Assembly (NCBI GenBank): GCA_020631735.1
Contig: CM036162.1
Coordinates: 94,288,401-94,352,400, forward strand
Origin: Saccharum officinarum
Taxonomy: Eukaryota; Streptophyta; Magnoliopsida; Poales; Poaceae
DNA: 64,000 nucleotides
Reading direction: 5' to 3'
Position 1 is the stretch's first letter. Each line of letters begins with the position of its first letter. A program made the translations under genes and the position numbers. Below, piece after piece: positions 57,347 through 64,000 of the stretch. The notes under the pieces are model-generated. The model had not been told where the DNA came from. It made no database searches and saw nothing but the letters and a program-made list of their open reading frames with translations.

Positions 57347-58160
57347 TATAATATTTTCTTGGTGGTTGAGGCGAAATGATGATTTTAAGATGGTCTTTTC
57401 ATGGTGGCTGCACACTGGACAGTCAGTGTCCTCTGTTACTTTGTTGCCCTAGCCGTACATTCGTCAGCTCTGTCCACAATCTACATTGAGCTTAGTAACA
57501 AGTTTTTGCTAAACTAAATTATGGATATATATTTTGTTTTGCACAACACTATCGTTTCAGCCTCTTTCTACCTTCCTGCAAACCAACCTAAAAACGTTAG
57601 TTCTCAGTCCTGAATTGAGCAGTGTAGCAGTTGCAGAGCTACAGAAGCATGTTTGCATTTTTTGGCTTGTTCCAGCTCTCATCCTCTGGTATGCTTTGGC
57701 AACAGCTCAAGCAAGAGCAGGACATGATCACTTAAGCGCAACCGACCAAAGAGCACAAAGCAACGCAAAGACCCTCGATTCCACATGTTCTGTTCCTAAT
57801 GAACGATACCAATATAGGTACATAAACATGACAAATCCTGTTAATTCGGAATTTTAGTGGAAATTTGGGTTGGCAAAATGTCTTGGTGGGTGCACAAGGG
57901 CAAGTTGATATGCAGAACACACCAGATGTACATTTCAAAGTTCAAATGAACAATTTACAGAGGTCCAACATGTTCCTAGGGGGACAGGAGGAATTAAAAA
58001 TCACTTACCCCTTCAGTTACATTGCAGTACTGCAAAACACTTTGTAACTTGTATAAGTGCAATTGTAAAACCGCACTTCTGTAAACAAAATGCACATCCG
58101 TAGAACAAAACAAAACTATGGATCATATCTCTAGACTCTAGACCAACTTATTTGACAAAT
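57347..58160. other. Intergenic between convergent RRP36 and F-box/PP2 genes
   Basis: Contains the 3' untranslated regions and polyadenylation signals of both genes; no single signal was assigned. No repeat or further gene recognised. Confidence 0.5.
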
Positions 58161-60242
58161 CTACACATAAGTCCAGGGTGCCTTTTTCTGTGTGAGGTAT
58201 TGCGGTTTCACCACCACTGAATCCACGCAGAGACCACCCTTCGTGTGTGTGCAATCTATCTGAATCATTGCAAACCTGATGTTCATTGGTCTGCTCGAGT
58301 CCTTCACGACAAAGTCCCCGACATGGTGATTGATCCAGATACCAGGATCGGTTAAATAACACTTGGATTGAACATGCTGTCCGTCAGAAGTTGACATTTG
58401 GAAACGCACCGGCTTTATATCCCAGCCGTGGATGTGCTCTGAGCTATAAACTCGTCGTCCAAGACGCTTGAATGGTCGGCCAAGATGAACACGGTAAAAT
58501 AGGCTGTATGTACCTTCTGGGAAGAAGAATTCAACCTCCCCTTTGACTTCAAACCACCAAATTTGCGAGAGATAAGCAACCGTGTAAAATCTGCAAGGAA
58601 TGACACAAATCCATGACCTCTCTTCTTTATTTGCATGGGTTGAATCAGTGGCTATATATTCATGTGGCAAAAGAGCTACAGGTAAAATAACTGGATAGGC
58701 ACTAGAGTGGCCAAATAATGCTAACATATGCCCTATTTACTCACATGACAAGAAAAATCAATGGCAAATGTCAGGGGATACATGATGATATATGATTTAT
58801 TACGTGAAAGCTAAAAATCAGATATATGTGTCAGCACATTTTGAAAAAAGAAAAGAAAAGAATGTTGGATTGGAATAGCCAGTTGCCACAATAGCGAAAC
58901 TTTAGGGGCACATGACTATAACTCCCACGGTGGACTAAATTTTAGTTGTCCTTTCTTCTAACATATGCCATCAAAACATTGTAGGATACAGATACAGGAA
59001 ACAGAACATGTCTTCTTTCAAGCAAACTCCAGGTGCAGTTTTAAACCCTAAGGCTACTATTGTTCATGAGGGTGTGGCACCTAGTTAGTGGGGGTAAGTG
59101 AATGGTCATCATTTTCTACCACGAACAAGCTCTCACTAGTTGGGACACAAGTTGATTAGTTCCAAATACTCAATTCAACACACACACTAGGCTGATGATT
59201 AGTCTCATACACCAAGTCACCAAGCATGGTGGTTGAAGCAAACATGATGTGTATGCCAGTATCTGTACCACCCACATCAACTTAGTATAGGTAAGCCATC
59301 TAGATTTAAAAGGCTAGAACATAAGATATGCAATTCCAGCACTGCCAAATAATAATATGCAATTCAGTAACCAAATACGAAAAATCACCTCAGTTCATAC
59401 ATGAACAATGTCTTCTACTTTAAGATTCTGGGATTTTGAGATATAAAGCATGATCACTGAAAATTGCCAGGTGAGATTTTCATTATTAGTAGATAAAAGC
59501 ACCTTGATTCATCATTGGGAATGAAGTTCCAATATCTCCTATCATCAATGCCCGTTATTGAAAGTGCCCTTGAAGAAATTGACATGCATAGACCTCCACC
59601 ACCCTTGTCCAGCCAGAACTCCTGCACAATGCACCATACAAATTTTATAACTGAGCAGTTACAAAATCAATATGCTAATCAGACTCCAAAAAGTCCAAAC
59701 ACAAACATGCTGCATTTGTCCCAATAAACTCAATCTGTAAGGCACAATTTGGACAATACAATGTTGTCTCACAAATTGATTCAACAAATTCCATATAATT
59801 TGATCAAATCAAACAGAACGTGACACAACGCATACAATTTAACTATTTAAGCAAAAAAGATGACATGTAACTCTTGAAGAAGGCGAATAAGAACCTTTTT
59901 GCCGCCATCGAAACGGTTCCGACGGCAAAGCCGCGCATACAGTTCCTTCTTGGGCAGCGGCTCCGCCTCCGGCGCCCACGCGGCGGGCTGGCCCCCTTCC
60001 CCATCGCCGACCGCGGCGATGGCGAGGAGGCGCGCGTAGTTCCTCGGCAGCTTGGACTCCCAGACACCGTCCCCGGACGCGGCGCCACGGAACGTGCGGC
60101 TGAGCCGCGCCATCCGGCAGATCTCCAGCGGGTCCAACCTGAGCAGCACCTCCGCGACGCAGTTCTCCGGCAGGTCGCCCAGCACCGTGCCATCGCCTCC
60201 CCGGCCCCGGCCTCCTCCCGCCGACGAGGCTACGGCGCCCAT
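58161..60242 (-). CDS. F-box protein with PP2 (phloem-lectin-like) domain, PP2-A13-like
   Basis: Three exons on the minus strand: 60242-59895, 59621-59503 and 58590-58161, giving 298 residues. The F-box is at about residues 21-66 (VLGDLPENCVAEVLLRLDPL, EICRMARLSRTFRGAA, WESKLP). It would bind SKP1 and place the protein in an SCF ubiquitin ligase. The C-terminal two thirds are a PP2 domain (FWLDKGGGGLCMSISSRALS, ITGIDDRRYWNFIPNDESR, AYLSQIWWFEVKGEVEFFFP, YSLFYRVHLGRPFKRLGRR), which in this family resembles phloem lectin PP2 and may bind glycans or glycoprotein targets. The layout and length match PP2-A13-like F-box proteins. Both introns are GT-AG. A shadow reading frame on the plus strand (59874-60620) is not real. 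Targets cannot be read from sequence. Confidence 0.95.
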
Positions 60243-61070
60243 GAACCGATTGAGGGGGGCTCGGCTCGGCTCAGCTCAGCAGTAGAGGGTGAGCGACTTG
60301 GAGAGCAGCAGCAGGGACCCCGGCGACTTGGAGAACAGCGGCGGCGGGTTACACCTCAGCGCCAGAGGACCCATCGCGGTGGCGCCGCCTCGGTGGCCGT
60401 GCCGTCGGGAACGGGGAAACCTCTGAGCGGCGTCCTCGTCGTCGTCGTTTGCTCCCCGAAGGTAACCACCACCGCGTTGCTCTCCTGCTCGGCTGCCCTT
60501 CTCCTCTCGTTCCCCTGCTTCAGGTCTCAGCCGGCTCTAGCAGATGCCCTGCTGAAAAAGGGTGCACCTTTTGGTTCCCCTCCACGATTCTTGACCAAAA
60601 GAGGTGGTTGTTTCCTCTAGTCTCGACCGCGACGAAGAAGAGAAGAGAAGGGACGCGAGCTCGCGAAAGGAAAGGTATATATGCCCTTGCGTGCGTTGGT
60701 AACTTGGGCGTGGTGCGTTTGCTGGGGGAAAATTTGCTACCGGACACCGTTGAAAGGTGGCTTTTGCCACAGGCCACTAAAAAAGAATGGCTTTGCTGTA
60801 TCGTGGGAGGAAATGGAATAGCATCAGCAGCAAGGCCAGGCGTGGAAGCCGTGGAAGAAGACGAGTAGAAGAGTGGGAGCAAGCTACAAGCAGCGGTGGT
60901 GGCTATGGGGTTGACGGGATTCTCTGCGGTGGAAAGCAGCCGGGCGGCGAAACGCGCAGATTTTGTTTTCAGTTTTTTTCGAGGCGGGGGGTGATGGCGT
61001 GTCGTCTCTCGGTGGTCGTCGTGTGCTGTCTGCACTCTGCACTCTGCTCAGAGAAGCTGGGAAAGTAGTT
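60243..61070. other. 5' flank of the F-box/PP2 gene
   Basis: GC-rich leader and promoter region. A TATA-like GGCATATATACC on the minus strand is at about 60670-60682, about 430 bases upstream of the start codon, so a long leader would be needed. A minus-strand open stretch of 171 codons (60520-61035) and a plus-strand one (60787-61068) lack recognisable content and were not called. Confidence 0.4.
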
Positions 61071-61139
61071 ATCGATGAATTCCACAGTTGTTTGTCCTAT
61101 GTACAAGAAAACATGCAACTATAGCTTGCGTGCCGATAA

Positions 61140-61352
61140 CAATAGTTCATATTTGACCAACTTTCTAATAAATATTATTCACATTTATGATTTCAAATTA
61201 ATTTATTAAGGAAATACATTTCGTATAAATCTAATGATATTTATTTGATATCATAAATATTGATATTTTTTATCTATAATTAATCAAACTTGAGATACTA
61301 AATCATGACATTGTACTAGAAATGCATGTTTTTCTGGACAGAAGAAGTATAT
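61140..61352. repeat. Stowaway-like MITE remnant
   Basis: AT-rich core with TTTGACCAACTTTCTAATAAATATTATTCACA and a degraded right end TTTTTCTGGACAGAAGAAGTAT, which resembles a decayed GGGACGGAGGGAGTAT terminus. The left end is missing or too diverged. Confidence 0.4.
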
Positions 61353-62821
61353 TCTTGCAGCAAAATGATATCAACAGTCACGACATCCCTTCTTATAAAG
61401 ATGGAAAAGGAAAATAAACTTCAATGGCTAAGATAAAGCATTTAGGCCCATCTCTCTTCCAATGCGGGCATTTTTTTTCTTGAAAATATGCAGGAAGACT
61501 TAAAAAGGATACTGTAGAGGATTTATAGTACGATTGTCTAAGGCCTCACAGGTTATACCAACAGATTATACGGCTAAGTAATTAGTCGCAAACAAGAAAC
61601 CGAGTACTGAGCTATCTTGGAGGAAAGGCCATAATAGCATTTCTGGAGACCGGAGAAATGAGGGATGGAGCTATCTTCGCGCTAAACTCTTTGTTGTAAT
61701 AGTTCAGAGATCAGATTTGTTCAGTCTAACGGAAGGTATCCTGCTCAAGGCATTGTTTTGATATAGTGGTACTCACATTAATTTATATGTGTTGAGGTGG
61801 ATTGAAGTAGAACTTACTAAATTCTACCCAACACATGTGGATTGAGGTGAATCCGACGGTATCAAACAAGGCCCATCATTCTCGCCGTTGTTGTTAAAAT
61901 AATTATTTCTTCCATGGATTAATTTACTCCACTCTGGACCCTGTACCTGTGGTGTCCTAGAACAAGTCATGAGATAAAGAACGGAAGTTCAGAAAGAGAC
62001 GTGGCCGAAAGTACACGCGACAAAATCGGTCCTAAGAAGAAACCCCAAAATGCCTACGTATCCAGTACTGAGACGATAATAGTTGTTATTCTTATCGGCA
62101 ACAACAGAACAATGGTATATAGTATACAGTGTTCCAATTATTAACTTGAGGTTTGGATGATCCGCAGAGGTATCCAATCGCTGTGCTCGGTGGTGCTCCA
62201 AGAAAACTCAGAGAGTTCCATAAGAGTCCCTCGAGCTGTCGATCATGTGAAGCAACCACGTATGCACTCCATCCAATCAAACGGCCTCGACGGCGGATGC
62301 AATGCAACATACATACAGATCTAGGGACGCTGCTGGCCAGCACATTAAACGCATCGCATTCCAACTGAAGTCAGAGAGGCGTTTGCGTTTGCGTTTGCGT
62401 TTGCGTTTGCGTCTGCAAAATGTTCATGGTTACATGCATTGGATGGAGGTCTTGATCTCCAATCACATCGATTGTAATGTAATACTCATACTCCGATAGC
62501 GATGTGCAATGATGAAACTCCAGAAACCAGGGGTTGTGAAATTAAGGATTTCGTCGTCGCAGTTTCAGCTCTTGAATGAAGGGGCACGAGAATTGTGTGT
62601 CAAAGGGAAAGAGCCACTGGATGTTTCAGACATAAGACTTTCTGCTCCTGTAGTACATGAACGAACAAGAGCGTGACTCCCAGTTCATGATACCAACTGC
62701 AGAGTCTCGAATTGATCTGGCCTTATGTGTTCTTGTTGTTGACTAGCATGTATACTAGTATAAACTCAACCATGAACGGATGTCCAAGTGGATGATGGGT
62801 AGCTTCCAAACGCTGCAATCT
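61353..62821. other. Intergenic, no gene recognised
   Basis: Mixed sequence. The only clear simple feature is a GCGTTTGCGTTTGC hexamer run at about 62379-62416 (six units). Nothing else is supported. Confidence 0.45.
62379..62416. repeat. (GTTTGC)n hexanucleotide repeat
   Basis: About six tandem units, the last with one change (GTCTGC). Confidence 0.9.
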
Positions 62822-64000
62822 TTTTTTTAAACGAATCAGGCAGAAGAGCTGCCGATTATATTAAAAAGAATATAAGCCCAAAATGGGCACAACGATACAA
62901 CAAAGACCAACAACCACGATGCAAAACAAACTCAACAAAAGGAAGAGAAAAAACTCGCCGGTCAGATTGGGACATCGACACGAACCACACTCAACAACTG
63001 CCGGTTGGATTGAGACATCAACACGGGCACACCAACTCCACTCAAATCCAAAAAGTTCCCCATGCCGCACCCCCACAAACCAAGAGTAGAGCCGACTAGT
63101 AGCCCTCACCGCAAGCGCCATCGTTACCGACGATGTCCCACACCAACTAGTTGTTGCCATGCAGAACTAGCCGCCGTAGTCCGCTGCAAGCCGTGTAGCA
63201 ACCACGGCTCCCCCACCATGCCATCGTCATCTTCAGGTCACGCACACACGATCGTCGATCTCCCAACCACGGTCATGCGTTGGCAGAAGTCAAAAGAGAA
63301 GCCCACCGCACCACACCGAAGAGGCCACCGCCATGCAGGACCCCTCGCCGAAGTACCGCTGCTGCACCTTACACACCAAACGATCAAAACACCGCACCGG
63401 ATCCTAGATCTCCGAGGCAACTCAAACGCGTGGGGGTCTCGCCACATCCACCGTCGCACACCTCTCCTCGGGCACACCACCTTAAAGCTCACGGGGGCCT
63501 CGCCACTCCTGTCGCTGGACTCCTCGAGGATCCGGGCTTGCTTCGTCGTCGGGTGGCTTGGTACCACCGAGCCGCTCCATTACTTCACCTTCGTCTCACC
63601 GCCACCGGGATCTCAGCTGCACCACGTGCACGGACACAAAGCTTCCAGAGACACAGCCCACCACCTTAGCCTTCTCCTCACCCGGTCGGAGGGGGACATC
63701 AACACAAAGCCTCCACGGACAAACCTCCTGGATTGGGTCGTCGACACGAGCCTCCACTTCGCTGCCATCGCCGCGCCACCCTGCCCACTCGCCACCACCA
63801 TCACATATGCAGCCCCCTTGCTACCTTCCTCGCGCTGTGCCAAGCCACAACCTCTTGGCCTCCAAGAAGCAGCCAGGTTTCTCCAGCCACGCCACCATGG
63901 CGCCACTGGTGCCCCTGCTTGGCTACTGCCAGCCACACCACCACGGCGTCACTGGCACTAATCCAAGCAAGCCGCTATCGGCCACGCCACCACGACACAG
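62822..64000 (-). mobile_element. LINE 3' part, runs off the window
   Basis: On the minus strand this ends with a LINE-type 3' tail, TTTTTAATATAATCGGCAGC then CTTCTGCCTGATTCGTTT, then a run of A at the plus-strand T-run 62822-62829. That ending is widely seen in grass LINE 3' ends. The upstream part (63000-64000) is GC-rich 3' untranslated-like sequence with no recognised RT. The body of the element would lie to the right, outside the window. Open stretches on the plus strand here are antisense and not called. Confidence 0.55.

Noticed and set aside
59874..60620. 248-codon plus-strand frame opposite the F-box/PP2 first exon
   Set aside because: Antisense of a well-supported exon; Arg/Pro-rich noise.
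60520..61035. 171-codon minus-strand frame upstream of the F-box/PP2 gene
   Set aside because: Ser/Thr/Pro-rich without motifs; more likely promoter and leader sequence.
63062..63961. 299-codon plus-strand frame near the right edge
   Set aside because: His/Pro/Thr-rich and antisense to the LINE 3' region; composition artefact.

Overview
This is a piece of a grass nuclear genome, most likely from the maize/sorghum/sugarcane group (Andropogoneae). That placement is inferred from the repeat families: SIRE-type LTRs carrying GC-rich ACCGGACGCGTCCGGT arrays, a CACTA element with subterminal 'TTTGTAGGGGCGG' repeats, many small GGCC...TTTAG MITEs, and Helitron ends with the CCCGTTGCAACGCACGGG hairpin. 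The intron-bearing genes (GT-AG introns, site II promoter motifs) are typically plant. No bacterial, phage, CRISPR or organellar signal was seen.

Four host genes are well supported. (1) An intronless UDP-glycosyltransferase of the UGT85 group lies on the minus strand at 19862-21337. (2) A BAG-family co-chaperone with a ubiquitin-like domain lies on the minus strand at 37498-38780 (4 exons). (3) The ribosomal RNA processing protein RRP36 lies on the plus strand at 53122-57346 (9 exons). (4) An F-box/PP2 (PP2-A13-like) protein lies on the minus strand at 58161-60242 (3 exons). Genes 3 and 4 are convergent. Nothing suggests the four share a pathway; they are ordinary dispersed plant genes.

The rest is mostly transposable elements. 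Positions 1-9564 are a decayed CACTA (En/Spm) element read on the minus strand, with one terminus at 9564 and a SIRE solo LTR (695-2723, target duplication GAAGG) nested in it. Positions 9.6-19.7 kb hold small MITEs, a foldback Mutator-type element (13864-15083, 9-bp duplication), a long TA microsatellite, and two abutting Helitron-like elements (to 16541 and to 17734). Positions 23.6-26.9 kb look like a large Mutator-like element. Positions 27.3-30.7 kb are a broken Copia element with a 5' deletion, a 151-bp tandem duplication and a mutated integrase. Positions 30.7-33.1 kb are an LTR-like sequence split by a second SIRE solo LTR (30894-32801, duplication GCGGC). Positions 45624-51488 are a structurally complete, minus-strand Copia element (duplication CTAAC) whose LTRs are young but whose coding region is dead, and which carries a stretch resembling a host promoter and first exons. 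The right edge (62.8-64 kb) is the 3' part of a LINE.

No new biological system was found. The points most worth checking are the apparently non-canonical splice donor in RRP36, the foldback element in its sixth intron, the dead-but-recent Copia element with its host-like insert, and the abutting Helitrons. All boundaries were read by eye; no alignments or searches were run.
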